From contig JAILWY010000026.1 in the NCBI GenBank assembly GCA_022113835.1, forward strand, positions 7,963,001 through 8,027,000: a stretch of DNA of 64,000 nt. Reading direction: 5' to 3'. The DNA is from Atopsyche davidsoni (Eukaryota; Arthropoda; Insecta; Trichoptera; Hydrobiosidae). Positions 11,709-23,390 of the stretch are shown here, piece after piece. The position numbers and the translations under genes are program-made. The notes under the pieces are model-generated. The model did not search any database. It worked only from the letters and a program-made list of their open reading frames with translations, and had not been told where the DNA came from. The number at the start of each line of letters is the position of its first letter. Within the stretch, counting starts at the first letter, position 1.

Positions 11709-12277
11709 CAAGGGTCCCCAACCTTTTTACACCCAAGAGCACATTCTAGAATGCCGGTCGGGCGGCGGGCACCATTTATTTTTTCAAGGTATATTTATAG
11801 TTGGACATAGCTTTCACCTCAATTGTACTACCGCAAAAATATCAGATAGACTTTCACATAGCATTCACCTCACTTTTATTAACGCAAAAATATCAGAGAC
11901 ACTTTCACATAGCTTTCACCTCACTTTTACTAACGCAAAAATATTAGATTTATATTTATTCAGCTACTTTTCCATCAAGTATCTGAACAATATCGTGAAC
12001 GCATTATTAGAGGGCGTTACTTCAGAGACGGAGACAAACCAAACTACACCCATAAGATGCTATTTTAACAGACTCATATATGATTTTCTGGAAAGAATTA
12101 TTATTTTGAAAATCATAACGATATAAGTATTTTCGCTTGTATTTCTCTGTTTAATTACTAATATATTTTTTTTCATAGCATATTTTTAATTTTTTATTGT
12201 GGTCGCACAGCGGCGAGCACACGTAAAACAGTCGGCGGGCGCCATGGTGCCCGCGGGCATAGGGTTGGGGACCACTG
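11709..12277. mobile_element. Non-autonomous hAT element (MITE), copy 1
   Basis: The left end caagggtccccaacc and the right end ggttggggaccactg are terminal inverted repeats of the widespread hAT type (consensus-like CAGTGGTCCCCAACC). The flanking 8-mers gagtagac (11701-11708) and acgtagac (12278-12285) agree in the last six bases, as expected for an aged 8-bp target duplication. The interior shares long stretches with 59023-59437, for example the words agagcacattctagaatgcc and ggcgggcaccattta. It encodes no transposase. It differs from the other copy by a triplicated 51-bp internal segment. Confidence 0.9.
11805..11957. repeat. 51-bp tandem repeat inside the hAT element
   Basis: Three copies begin at 11805, 11856 and 11907, each with acatagc.ttcacctca and ..cgcaaaaatat. 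Copies differ by a few substitutions. The related element at 59023 lacks this array and passes from acatagctt straight to catcaagtatctg, so the array length varies between family members. Confidence 0.85.
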
Positions 12278-13252
12278 ACGTAGACTATTAAAACTTACGC
12301 GCCATCCTAAATTATCTTGTTATGTTATCAAAGAAAATAATTCTCTCATTTTCAAATGCTAACAAAAACAAAAAGCTAGCTCGTAATGTTTGTTTTTTTT
12401 ACATTGAGCTTATCAAAGCGCCACGACGTCTGTATACTAGAATTAAACGTATCATTTTTTTAAATCTATTTGCGTTTGTGTTTTTATTTATGTAGATAAT
12501 AACATAAAATTCAATAATTCTTTCTTTAAGATAACATAATCTGAATACTGTCAATTGTATCATCATCAAAAAGAAAATATTAATCTAGTACTAAATTTTA
12601 AATTTATTTTTACTCTAGCGCTACGTAAACCTACGTTAGTTACTTACTAGTTTGTGCACGATGTTCGAGCATACGGAAAAGTATATTTTTACTTATTGAG
12701 ACAGCACAGAGCAAGCGCTGTAAATGGATCTGTAAAAATAATCTGGTATTTCAAATCTCCCTTTCTCAATGACTCAGCCAACTCGCTCCAGTCTTATCGT
12801 GAACTAAAATTCCCGATGCGGCTTCCCGCCCCTGCGCCGGAGATGTTTAAAGTTTAGACGAGGCTGGCAGATACAACCGCGACTTAAGCTGGATTGTTTC
12901 GTAAAATCCACCGTGAATTACAAAGATACACCGGGAAACGCTTCAAGACCAATCTAACTAGAAAATTGAATTATCTTTCATATTATGTATACTTGTAATT
13001 TTAGAATATTTAAGGTTAAATTGGGAGCTGTACAGTATTAAAATTAAGTACACCTCAAGGTTTAAAACATTTAAAATTAATGTCAAGATCGGACGAATAT
13101 GGAAGCTCTACAATTAGAAATAAAGTAAATCCCTATATAAAACTGTTTTTGTTTGGTCATTGATTTCTATATCTTCCTAAAAAAATATCTTCCATCTTCC
13201 AAAACTAAAATTTTGTTTTAACAATTAATTCTCTAGAAATTCAATATTTTTG
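12278..13252. other. AT-rich stretch with one GC-elevated patch
   Basis: A patch at 12760-12960 (atgactcagccaactcgctcc, gcggcttcccgcccctgcgc) stands out and includes an AP-1-like TGACTCA at 12769-12775. The rest is AT-rich and featureless. Confidence 0.4.
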
Positions 13253-13590
13253 GCAGAGAGTACTTGGTGGAATTTCATTTTAATATTTTTGAATAAAATA
13301 CTTGAGTGATTTCCACATGTTCGTTTTTATTTGTAACCTTGAAAAATTTGCAATTATATAGAATCCTCCACTTGTCAGGTACATTAAAATCACATTACCC
13401 CTTACTACCTGACAATCATTCTCTATCTTTCTTACAACCTCTCCCTCTAACAGTTGTTTGCCTAACTGATTATTACATAAAATCTCACTATGTTTGATAA
13501 TGCCAACGTGAAAGGTTGGCGAAACCGGTCACAAATAAAAACAAACATATGGAAAATCACTCAAGTATTTTATTCAAAAATATTAACTAA
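13253..13590. mobile_element. Fold-back element resembling PLE termini, copy 1
   Basis: Arms 13281-13338 and about 13528-13585 are near-perfect inverted repeats (shared words aataaaatacttgagtgattt and its complement). Upstream of the left arm lies cagagagtacttggtgg, the same 16-17 bases that precede the fold-back at 27838. The centre holds the hammerhead-like word set annotated at 13494-13531. The interior 13340-13490 encodes nothing recognisable. Penelope-like elements are known to have inverted terminal copies carrying hammerhead motifs; the assignment to them is inference. Confidence 0.65.
13494..13531 (+). ncRNA. Degenerate hammerhead-ribozyme-like motif
   Basis: Order seen: ttgataa (compare core CUGAUGA), stem II gccaac (13502-13507) paired with gttggc (13515-13520), then gaaac (13521-13525) and cggtc (13526-13530). 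The gaaaccggtc block fits the GAAA, minimal stem III and GUC cleavage triplet of short-stem type I hammerheads. The first core box has two substitutions and there is one extra base before stem II, so catalytic activity is doubtful. Confidence 0.4.
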
Positions 13591-13824
13591 TTCTCTTTCA
13601 ATTATTCAGATACACTTTGTGTAGCTATATACAGCTTTACTACGCAAACAGAAAAAAATAATATATAGCTGTAGTATAAACATTTTTAATTGTTCACTTA
13701 AATTACAGCTGAAGTGTATGAAAGCAAACTCAGTGACAGCGTAAAAAATCTTGGTGAAAACTAACATGTGAGTACACAGAGAATAGCTCTGTGATCTCAT
13801 TAACTCGTAATAAATTTTAAAGCA

Positions 13825-13985
13825 GAAGAGGCACACGCGCCTCTGGGATAGATTGAAAACGCCCCCGCTCGCAGCCTCCGACTACCCTCGGCCGTAAACC
13901 TGCCGACAAAGTATCCGGCCGGCTCGGGGCTCTCCGGGACTCCTCGGTGGGCCTCGGAAAACAACGCCGGGGACGCAAATCAAAT
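13825..13985. promoter_or_regulatory. GC-rich island
   Basis: Dense CpG sequence (aacgcccccgctcgcagcc, tccggccggctcggggctc, aacgccggggacgc) ending in an octamer-like gcaaatcaaatt at 13974-13985. It follows the fold-back element by about 240 bp. No coding frame. Candidate regulatory element. Confidence 0.35.
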
Positions 13986-14519
13986 TATGTGCAAAATAAT
14001 ATACATTATATAAAGAAGACGTGACTCAAACTTTTCAAGTACATCGATTAGTTTTTGTTATTGTAGTTTTGTAAAATTGAATGAGACAAATATATATATT
14101 TTTTTAAATAAAGTAACAATAGTTTTCATAGACATGGCATTAGTGTAATAGACAATGTAAATTAACAAAATTTATTAAGGCTTATCATCCGCTACCATTA
14201 TTTAAAACGCAGAGTAATTATGTTAAATCTACAAAATGAAAGATCATCTAAATTTATAATAAGAACCTTCGTTGGTTATACAAATATTATATATGCTTAT
14301 TTAAACATGTAAATAAATCTCACAAATCATGGTTGTCTTTATGCTGTTTGTTAAATCTTCTATCCATGTAAACGTTGTGACTACATTTATACGAGACATC
14401 GTAAAAAAATGATTTTCGTATACTAGAACAAAACGTATGAAAAATTATTGACAAAGTGTTTTGCTTACAAGTCCCAAAGACGTGAAAATAATTTTGTAGG
14501 TGTTAGCGATCAATTATTT
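13986..14519. other. AT-rich non-coding stretch
   Basis: No open frame, repeat or RNA gene that I can support. Confidence 0.5.
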
Positions 14520-14760
14520 CTAGGCCGGTATTATTTTGGGGCGTCTCTCCCCCGGTGCAAGGCTGACGCTCGCCCAGGTGACTCGTTAAGCCGCAGCAAG
14601 GGTCGCGGCTGAAAAAACGTGCGGCGTTCCGCGGAGGCGGGGGCTTTTTATGAAAAACGTGGCTGGTAAAATACTATGTGAGTTTCGGGTCACACGCCTG
14701 TTAATCTTCCGCTTTATGAAGTACACGTTCCCATAATGGCTGTGTTTTCAAAGCTGAGCT
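14520..14760. promoter_or_regulatory. GC-rich island with E-box
   Basis: It contains ctcgcccaggtgactcg (E-box CAGGTG with an adjoining TGACTC) and gcggcgttccgcggaggcgg, followed by ctttttatg, which is compatible with a MEF2 or posterior-Hox site. The GC-rich core is about 14535-14650. Candidate enhancer. Confidence 0.35.
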
Positions 14761-16660
14761 CGTAATTAAAAAAAAATCGTGTAAGTTTATCCTAGCTGAT
14801 TTTCCTGGCGCCTAGGCTTGAGGTGATTAACCTTTTCTGAATATTTTATTTCATACGCGGTGAAATCTCGTATTCGTAAATTACGAAAAAAGTTCAAAAA
14901 CACTTTAGCATATTTGTTTAGTATATATGTTGTAGAAATGTTAAATTTTAAATGTAGATTTTTTTGCAAAGATTTTTTATTAGCTTCATTAATTTTGTTT
15001 GGTGCTTATCATGGATATTTATAGGAAATGATTATATCAAAGCTAAGGGAATTCCATTAAATTAAGGCCATGGCCTCAATATATTGAGATATCAAAAATA
15101 TAAATTTTAATAAAAAAGAAAATAAAATAAAATAACCTTATATATATTACTTTTATTGAGACAAATAAAATGTTTCTGACATCTCGAACATTTTTTTAAA
15201 AATTTAATTTAACCATTTGATTAATATACGATTTAAGGAATTTGACTTTAATTTTTAAAAAACCTTAATTATACTGACTACCCATTAACAACATTTCAGT
15301 TCTCTATAAAAATTAAGTTTGAAGAACTTTGGTATTTCTGCGTCAATTTAAGCATCTGGAGACGATATTAAAATATTGTCATAATAAACAATGATAACAA
15401 GTTTTTATCTAAGTTGTAAAAAATATATATTTGAGTCTAAAAATATTATTGATACTGTCGGAATAAATTTGTATCGCACTACTAACACTTAAAAACTCAA
15501 ATATCAAATTTATGAAAATTTTATGCATACAATATGATTTCCCCTTTGAAAAGCCTTTGACTGAAAGATACATGACTAGCCGGAAGTAGTCCAAGCAGAC
15601 GGCAAATGTTTACATTTCAAACCACACAGACGTTCAGAGGAGCTTCATCCCGGTTATGTCCCGCGAGACATGAGCTTCTCCATCCGTACATACTTGCATG
15701 TGTAACGTACATTAACTTATATATACGAAACTTGCTTTCCAAACGGAGGATATTAAAGTGAGTACTTGCAAACTAGAACTGAGCACAATGCTGACTTATA
15801 ATTTTTATTTTAATAACTTGATTTACTTGTGTTTACACAAACGCTCTACAAAAGGTAAAAGTTTAAATTTTGACTTGTCTAAATTTATAATATAAGAAAA
15901 AATAAAAGGCTTAAATAAAGGCTTTTGTATAGAATAGCCGTAATTGTCCATTTTAAACTTTGATACATCAGCTATTGTCAAAGTAGATCTTGGTAAATTA
16001 TATTACCAAACATTTCTTATTTTCAGTTACACTCTTCCATGCAACCCATAACAATTTCACAAAGCACAATTTCAATTCGTTAAACTGTATAAATTGAAGA
16101 AAAAAATATTTTCGAACGTACTCGTAGTCGAACAAAGTTTAATCCATTGAATGATTTTAGCAGGAAAATTCGTTATGTGTGTATTTAAATGTACGCCTTT
16201 ATAAGGTTCTTCGTAAACATTTCTTACTCTCCCAATTTTCAGTTACATTTAAATGTCTAATAAAGAATCACAAAACACATCGTGAACTCTGATAAACACA
16301 TTTATGGGAAAAAAATTCACCAGATAAACCACTGATCTAAAGCACGACTAAGTAATTTTATCCATTAATAAATCAGCTATTGTCAATCTACATTATAAAT
16401 TCTTGTCTCCAAAGTTTCCCGTATTCTCCTTATTCTCAGTAGTATTGTTATTTTTATAAACGGTTAATTTGGTTAAATATTTGAACTAAATGGTAATTTT
16501 CACCACTAATATATTGACTATTGAAAAACCATGTATTTTTTTTAAACGTCTGGTATCCTCTTTTTCCATAATTGCGTTTGTTCAAGTTTATATAAATGCT
16601 GAAACAAATTAAAAAAAAGCTGCAAGAAATTTTAACCCATGTGCAGCAATTTAACAAAAT
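14761..16660. other. AT-rich gene-free stretch
   Basis: Only a small less AT-rich patch at 15580-15690 (ccacacagacgttcagagg, cccgcgagacatgagc) and two adjacent short palindromes at 15064-15091 (ggccatggcc, tcaatatattga) stand out. No gene. Confidence 0.45.
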
Positions 16661-16880
16661 TAAGAAAATTTTGCTGCGCCAGTCAGGTGGGAGGTGAATT
16701 TTAAAAGCACTCTTATATTCAGCATTATGTTGCGCCCTGTTGCCGATAAATAGAAAACTTCTCCCGCCGACGCTCCCCTGGAAAATTCTGGATATGTTAA
16801 ATAAAGCCGGCAAAATTAACGCGCCAAGAAAACCTTAACTTTTTACACCCGTTCAGCTCGGCGGACAACTTAAAGTTACT
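16661..16880. promoter_or_regulatory. Mixed-composition segment, candidate regulatory element
   Basis: It includes gtcaggtgggaggtg near 16682, a gttgccgataaatag word (GATAA) and gctcggcggacaac. A minus-strand 119-codon frame overlaps (16454-16813), but it continues into AT-rich low-complexity residues and resembles no family. Confidence 0.22.
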
Positions 16881-17356
16881 ATTATGATTCTAGCGGCAAT
16901 GGTAGCTTTTACCTGTAACTGTTACCTGGTGCTAATGAATGAGAGAAGTTGTTATTTTAAAGTTAAAGCAAGTATGCATGAGATGAAAACAACTGAGTCG
17001 ACGGTTTCGATTCTGAATATTATTTAAATTAAAGCAAGTTAGAAAACGCTTTAATCTTACGATAAAAATGATAACATAATTTGATAAAATCCGTAATTTA
17101 CCCCTTGGTCTTGCACATAAATTAAAATATTTTATAAGATTTTTAAACGATTTGATGCCATAGTAATAGCGCGAGCGTTTAACATAACTTTAATCGTTTT
17201 GCAAACAAAATAAACAGTTTATTTAACAATATATATGAAACACTGATAAAGCCTTACTATAAGCAATTTTTTTAATAAATTATTTGTTATATCAAAAATG
17301 AGTAGTTTTCAACAAATTTACAGATTGAATGTCTACTTTACCGGATTTATATTTAC

Positions 17357-17659
17357 CTTGATATGATATTCATTTTCATCAAATGTCTTAATTATCCGAT
17401 AGTGAAAATGACCGTCGCATTCTATAAAGAGGAATTCACAAATACTACAGATCACTAACGCGAGGAGGAAGGGCCAATAACCATCGCGGATACCACACGA
17501 CAGAGCCGCGGGCTTCATCTCTGCGAGCAGACGCGCACGCACAGCGCGCCGGCGGGACAACGTCCGGGAATGCGCCGCAGAAGGCGAGCGAAACTGCGCC
17601 GCATAATTCAATAAAGCGATTAGATCACGCGCAGCACGGGAAGCCATTGTGGTGGCCAT
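17357..17659 (-). CDS. Candidate first coding exon, unknown protein
   Basis: Not recognised. An ATG at 17659 sits in a favourable context (gtaaacATGGCC). The frame stays open for 101 codons to a consensus-like donor, ATCAAG|GTAAAT, with the exon ending at 17357 and phase 0. Without splicing it stops seven codons later. The predicted N-terminus is Ala/Arg-rich for about 50 residues, followed by a hydrophobic stretch at residues 61-79 (YWPFLLALVICSICEFLFI) that could be a membrane segment. The 5' part lies in a CpG-rich island, as at many first exons. No acceptor or downstream exon can be assigned. A chance frame in a regulatory island remains quite possible. Confidence 0.25.
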
Positions 17660-18040
17660 GTTTACACCCAGCCAGCGCTGCTCAAGCGGCCAACAATGGG
17701 ACAGTGCGATGGAAGCGTTTGTAAATGAAACGGTGTTGCTATTGGATACTCGATGCTACCAACGCCAATAAAACTATATCGCTTTGAAGTTTAACGAGAC
17801 AAATCTAATTTTGATGTTTTTTCGCAGATAAAAAGCAGAAGGCGTGATTTTCGTTTTTATGTCCTCACTGTTGCGAATAGAGCACAAGTTTAGAGCGCAA
17901 AAGACTCGTGGCTAGATTAATCCAGACCGTATAGTAAGTCGACGTGGCAATGACCGCTTTCGCGACTGGTGAGCTGGCCAGGTAGCCGGTTAGAGCTCAA
18001 TCTTTCGGGACGCTCGGCGATGTTTAGTGCTGATCTTGAG
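17450..18040. promoter_or_regulatory. CpG-rich island, possible minus-strand promoter region
   Basis: The densest CpG content is at 17460-17700 (gcgcacgcacagcgcgccggcg split across 17530-17552). Words seen: gggccaata near 17471, ccattgt (17644) and caacaatgg (17690), both SOX-like, and ggccatgtttac (17654-17665), combining a Pho/YY1-like GCCAT with a forkhead-like TGTTTAC. A further patch at 17930-18040 is GC-elevated. It overlaps the 5' half of the candidate exon and extends upstream of its ATG, as a promoter would. Confidence 0.35.
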
Positions 18041-19450
18041 TATAGTACACTTCGCTTGAGTGATGCAGTAAATTTAGTCAAAAATGTTTTGATGTGATGA
18101 AGTCGGGGTAAGCAGAATTTTCGATCAACTTCTCATAACACAATCTATTGGCAGTTGGTTTTTTTTTTTTTTTTCCGCAGCTCCAATTACTGAAAAGTAT
18201 ATTTCCCTAGCGTCAAATGTTTTATTATCTCTGAACATTCTAAAAACTTAACAATACAAATATAAGTGTGTGCAAATTTCGTAGTTTGTTTTAAGGAGAA
18301 ATGTTCAACTATCTAAAACTCAAAATCTTACTCTGAGTAAAGGCAAATATGTTTGTGTAAAAGTGGCCATAGTAATTCTCGAACTTTCTGACAATCCTCT
18401 CAACTGTGATTTCGTCGTGTTAAGCGTCTAACTTTATAACTCCAATTTATTTTTATACTATAATATTCAAGCGTTTAGCGTACACTCCAGCAAAAGTTTA
18501 CGTAATATTGGTATATTTAAGAAGGTTTAGGTCTCGCTTTCAAGTCCACTAACGGCTATCTAGTAGCTGATTATTGTGCGTTATCACGTCTGCTCCTACC
18601 GTCTGATATTTAGTATCTGATTGTATTGTGCTTGGAGATCCCTTGCGCTGCGCCTTAGTATGTGCATTCATGCATTCCGATACGTTCATTTGCAATGCAC
18701 AAGAAATGCGAAACTGGCCATTACCGCTTGTGAACATCTATTAAGTCGTCTTGTGGCATCATTAATCAATTTTAATTATTAAATACCGGCGATTGACAAG
18801 ATGATATCTGCACGAATGATAAATGCGCAAAAGTCGTCTCATTTCGTCAACACAGAGACCGACGTATTTTTAAAAATAATATATTTACTTTATTTGGAAT
18901 GTGAACGCGGCTGATAGAGGTCGACACCGTGCGAAATGATGGACACACTCAAAATAAAATATTAATTCAAAAATTAGTCTACATGATATTGGTTTTTTAG
19001 TAATTGTTATTTTTGCTAACATATAAATCTATAAATATATGACCACACTCTGTTTGAGAAGTAATTTTATTTTTCTCATTGATTTCACCATAAAATACTA
19101 TATGGATATAAGGTCAAGGAAACGGCTTCGGCGATTGAAAATATATCCTAAAAATACACCTTTGGATATTTCAAATAAGTAAATCAATGAGTGGTAGTAT
19201 TAGCATAGCATTGCTCGTCGTTTATTTCATAATGATTTTCAGCATAGTGCCGAATCTATCATTTTTAGTCAGCAATAAAAACCATTATGTTATTATTAAA
19301 TAATTGTTTAAGAGAGTTTATAATATTAAATTAAGCTGACTGCAACTCCCATGAACAACGAATATAATTTCTTAAAGTTTATCAATTGAACGTTAATTTT
19401 ATATAGAAGCAGCAATACAAAAGCGAATACCCTTATTCAATAATAAAGAT

Positions 19451-19515
19451 GATGTTCTTTATAAGAAACTTGGATGTTCTTTATAAGAAACTTGGATGTT
19501 GTTTGTAAGAAAAAC
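19451..19515. repeat. 22-bp tandem repeat, about 2.9 copies
   Basis: The unit gatgttctttataagaaact followed by tg is repeated exactly at 19451-19472 and 19473-19494. A third diverged copy follows (gatgttgtttgtaagaaa). Confidence 0.9.
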
Positions 19516-19966
19516 ATTATCGATAATAGAAGACCTTCACACGTTTCCTATTAAAAGACTTGTTTTTGTATGAGACAAGCCACAGACTAGATTTCTAGTA
19601 CAAAGCCAACTAAGCATGTGAAGATTGATCGTTTTTATATAATATCAATTATCTAAAGACAAGCGATGTACCTACTGGTCTTGTTGTAAATCACACATAT
19701 ACAGATTATATCTATACAATCTATCTTAATCAAAATTTAATGGTATTATTTTAAGCATTATTTTTTATGTACCGAATATGGTAATAATCTGTAAAAAACA
19801 ATCTACTGTCGTAAATAGACTTTACGTTTGTTCTTAATATGGAGAGACAAAACCGACCTGCTGTTGTGCTTTTTGGCTTAAAAATTAAATTTATGCAATA
19901 CCATTAAATAGTCTAAATGAAATTATTGAAAGAGATGAAAATATATAAGATAACAAATACTTAACT

Positions 19967-19970
<4 letters not shown>

Positions 19971-20033
<63 letters not shown>
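19971..20033. repeat. (AT)n microsatellite
   Basis: Uninterrupted AT tract of about 31 units. Confidence 0.97.
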
Positions 20034-20042
<9 letters not shown>

Positions 20043-20399
20043 AAAAACCACACATCCCCACTCACCTCTTATTCGAATATTTAAATATTTTTTTACTGAA
20101 GAAACATGAAAAGATTCCAATAATAAACTAGGAACATAAAAAAGAATTTTATGCTAATGTGGGTGTATTTTAAGGCAGTAAAAAAAATCGCGTGCTGAAA
20201 AGAATAAAATTGCCACAAGTAGCTATTTGGCAAAGCAAGGATTTTATTTTCAGAAACTAAAATAATATAATAAGCGAAAACGTTTTTCTTAATATCAATA
20301 CAAGTAAGTAAAACACATTATTCAATTCGGTATAGTTTATGATATATTTCTATCAATTTCCTATATTTATGATCTGCAAAGCTTGAATTTATGGACAGA

Positions 20400-20660
20400 A
20401 TATAATCGCAGAATCCATCTTGTTTTAGCAGGCGGCTTGTGTGTACAGTGTGAGCGCCATTGCCATCTGCTGACTCGTGATTAATAGTATTTTGAGACGT
20501 CGATTTGCCTGCAAAGTGAATTTTTTAACGTAATTGCCTCGAAATCCCCTCCCCGGCGCTCTCTTGCAAAGGCGAGAAGTGGAGCTGAACTTTTCTTCGC
20601 AGTGACAGGCTCTCAGCGCCCGAGATGATCTTGTTTATTCAGTTGACATTTTGAGCATGA
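20400..20660. promoter_or_regulatory. GC-elevated island with E-box and SOX/GCCAT words
   Basis: It includes gagcgccattgccatctgctgac split over 20452-20474 (CATCTG E-box, CCATTG), tgattaat (homeodomain-like), and a core ctccccggcgctctcttgc near 20548. There is no coding frame. The dense mixture of words suits an enhancer. Confidence 0.35.
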
Positions 20661-23200
20661 CTCGCTGGTTTAGATGTCAGATATTGCTCGTTGGTCCTCA
20701 AATCACCCTAACCGCTCTTTCATAAGATTGTACTTATTACGTATCGTAATCGTTAGCTTTTTCGTTCCTTATAATACGGTGACAGTCAAAAATGTATTTA
20801 TCATTTGTAATATAATCGTCTTGTGGATATTATTACAAATAGGGAAAATATTTTATATATTGATAAATTGGTGTTATACTTAAGGAACTCTTTACAATGA
20901 CGGTAGTGTTTAATGTGTGTAAATTACAAACATAAAATTTTAGTTTACGAAACAACATTATGATTTTGATTTATCAAATGTTTTTAATTAATTAAACAAG
21001 ATAATTGTTTGAGATTCGTGTTCTAGAATTTCATTAAATAACCATATTTTCATTTAATGTAAGTTGATTTGATCTACTTACTGAGAATACTCCAAGATAG
21101 TTCACATACTTTTACAGTTCCCGGTACTAGTAAAGAATCACATGAACTTTTCACAGAAACATCAATTTCAATTTTGAGACCTTTATTGCGTTATTTTTCT
21201 TTCTCGATGTGAGTGTTTTTTCCGGTAGTATTTTTCTAGCATTATTATTTTGAAAGCACGACACTATCCCATCTTCACCAACATTTTGTTTTTATAGGCT
21301 TGTTAAATGACAGCGATATGGAAGTAATGAATAATAAACAATAAAAATAGAAAAGGTTAGGACTTATTTTTTTTATGAATACGACATGTTTTAGTGTCAT
21401 TTGAGAAATTGGATGATAATTTGAGAGACATGGGATGATAATTGAAAATAAAAGCATACAACTCTTATTCAATCTGGCTGCACCGCGGTTTAGATTTAAA
21501 CTGTAGTATATTGTAGGATTAATTTCGTGTCCTTTTATGATGCATTAACAAAATTTAAAAAATATATACAGACTATAAAAATACATTTATTTACCATAGT
21601 AAAGTTTTTTTTCCATTAGTTTGGAACAAATATTATTTTTGAGTAGAAATAGCGAATATTTACGCAATATTTTTTTTTGTAATTGCATTTTTGGTCCGTC
21701 ATCTGAACTTTGCGCGGTGCTAGGAGGGGCGAGGCGTCTGCTGTTAGCTTAAATAACATGCAAATAAATAATAAATCCCTCCAATATATCTTACAGTGAG
21801 AACCTATCATCATAAAAGAAATGCTCCGAAAGCTGACTAGAGTTGAGTGCTTCGATTGTGTTTAATCAAATAGTAAAAAAATATTGCGAATTTACATTTC
21901 AAACTGTACAGTGTACATCAATATAAAAATTATCGAGGTAAGGCTTTGAATTGAGCTATTAGGAATTTTTATTTTGGTTGTAACTAATTGAATAGATTGA
22001 TAATTCAAAAAATATTTTTAAGCAAGCAGTTTGATGACATTGCCTTGTTTACAAATTATTTTATAAAAGTAATATAGTGGTAGTGGTCATTAAAATATTT
22101 CCAGTTAACTGAGGGACTGTATAAAACCAGAAATACTACACACCTTTCGAAAATTTTCAACGGTGTGACTATCGCAGGTTTTTAGTATAATTATTATTGA
22201 TTATTAGTAAAGTTTTTTTTGCCTTATAAACGGACCCAGAGAAATCATATAAAATAAATTGCGTACCATTTTTTACAGAATCACCGCTATGAATTTTGAA
22301 AGCACATTTAAAGACATATTTGTGAGTTATATATTTTAAATAACCTCAGGTGATAGCAAACAGCAAATATTTATACAAAATAATGTCATAATATTGAATA
22401 TCAGAAGCTTCCAGGAGTTAGTGAAATACACATTACAGGCTTTAAAATGTCTTTTCAAATGTACGGGTTTTTTTGGAAACAAAAAGTAATCATTGCATTT
22501 CATTTCATATTTTTAATTTCATGCCGTCTTCTTTTAGTAAAAAAAATAGTATCTCTATTTTCATGAAAGAAACTATTTTCCGATATCCTAGGTTCGTAAG
22601 AGAATCCTAAGGTATTGGAATATTTGTATTCATGATATTCGAAAAATACGACGAATTCCTGTACATGTTTGCGATTTGTGTGTCTCGTGTTATAGGCCAC
22701 TTGTGATAGTCACCAGAGATAATAAAACCACAAAAATAAATTTAATATCAGCTAGAATGCCTCAACATGGAAAAAAATAATATAAATATATATCAATTAT
22801 TAATCTTATCCAAGCCGAATATGTTAGGTTCTAAATAATTAAATAAATATTATGCTTTTTAATATAATCAAAATAATATTACGGTCTGTTAGACACGCGT
22901 GCTGATATTAATTTTCTCAAAAATCAAACTGGAAATAAGAAATGAATAATAATACAGTTAAACATAAAACTGTTGTAAGCCTAAAATATAGAATTGGACC
23001 GTCTCCAAAGTTATTATAATACTTTTTTTTTTTTTTTTTTTTCTTATTATGATTTAAAATTAAGTAATACTCCTTTGTTTGTGAAACCAAAAAAAACCCG
23101 CTTTAACGGAACACGCCGAAGATTTTCTGTTCAGAAAATACCGTGGGTTTTGAAATAACACTGCCCCAATAAAATTTATGTCGCGTAAAAAATGAAAAAC
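20661..23200. other. AT-rich gene-free stretch
   Basis: Small open frames throughout, all isoleucine/lysine/phenylalanine-rich and without family resemblance. A T-run of about 21 bases at 23022-23042 could be the poly-A tail of a minus-strand retroposed sequence, but no body is recognisable. Confidence 0.45.
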
Positions 23201-23390
23201 GCGGGGACAGAAAACATAACTGTCGGAATGAAAATAGATGGTATATCTTACGGCTGATGACCACGGCTTGGGAGCACCTGACCAGGACATAATCCAATAA
23301 AGGACGAGACGGGGTCAATGTTCCACCGCGGCGTCTCCGGGGGCGGAGCAGGCGGGGCCGGCGCCCGTCGACTTATTGACTTTGATTCGG
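23201..23390. promoter_or_regulatory. Small GC-rich island
   Basis: Core 23322-23373 (ccaccgcggcgtctccggg, ggcggagcaggcggggcc). Frames on both strands across it are short and unremarkable. Candidate regulatory element. Confidence 0.28.

Larger units (their letters stand above)
18041..20399. other. AT-rich gene-free stretch
   Basis: Contents: a T18 run followed by ccgcag (18162-18185) that mimics a splice acceptor without an open frame after it; moderately complex DNA at 18540-18960; a 22-bp tandem repeat (19451-19515); and the (AT)n tract at 19971. No gene seen. Confidence 0.45.

Noticed and set aside
18162..18190. Splice acceptor (T-run followed by ccgcag)
   Set aside because: No plausible exon follows, since stops appear within a few codons in two frames and the third is AT-rich noise. 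More likely a homopolymer.
23022..23042. Poly-A tail of a minus-strand retrogene or SINE
   Set aside because: No recognisable body, internal promoter boxes or flanking duplication could be seen.
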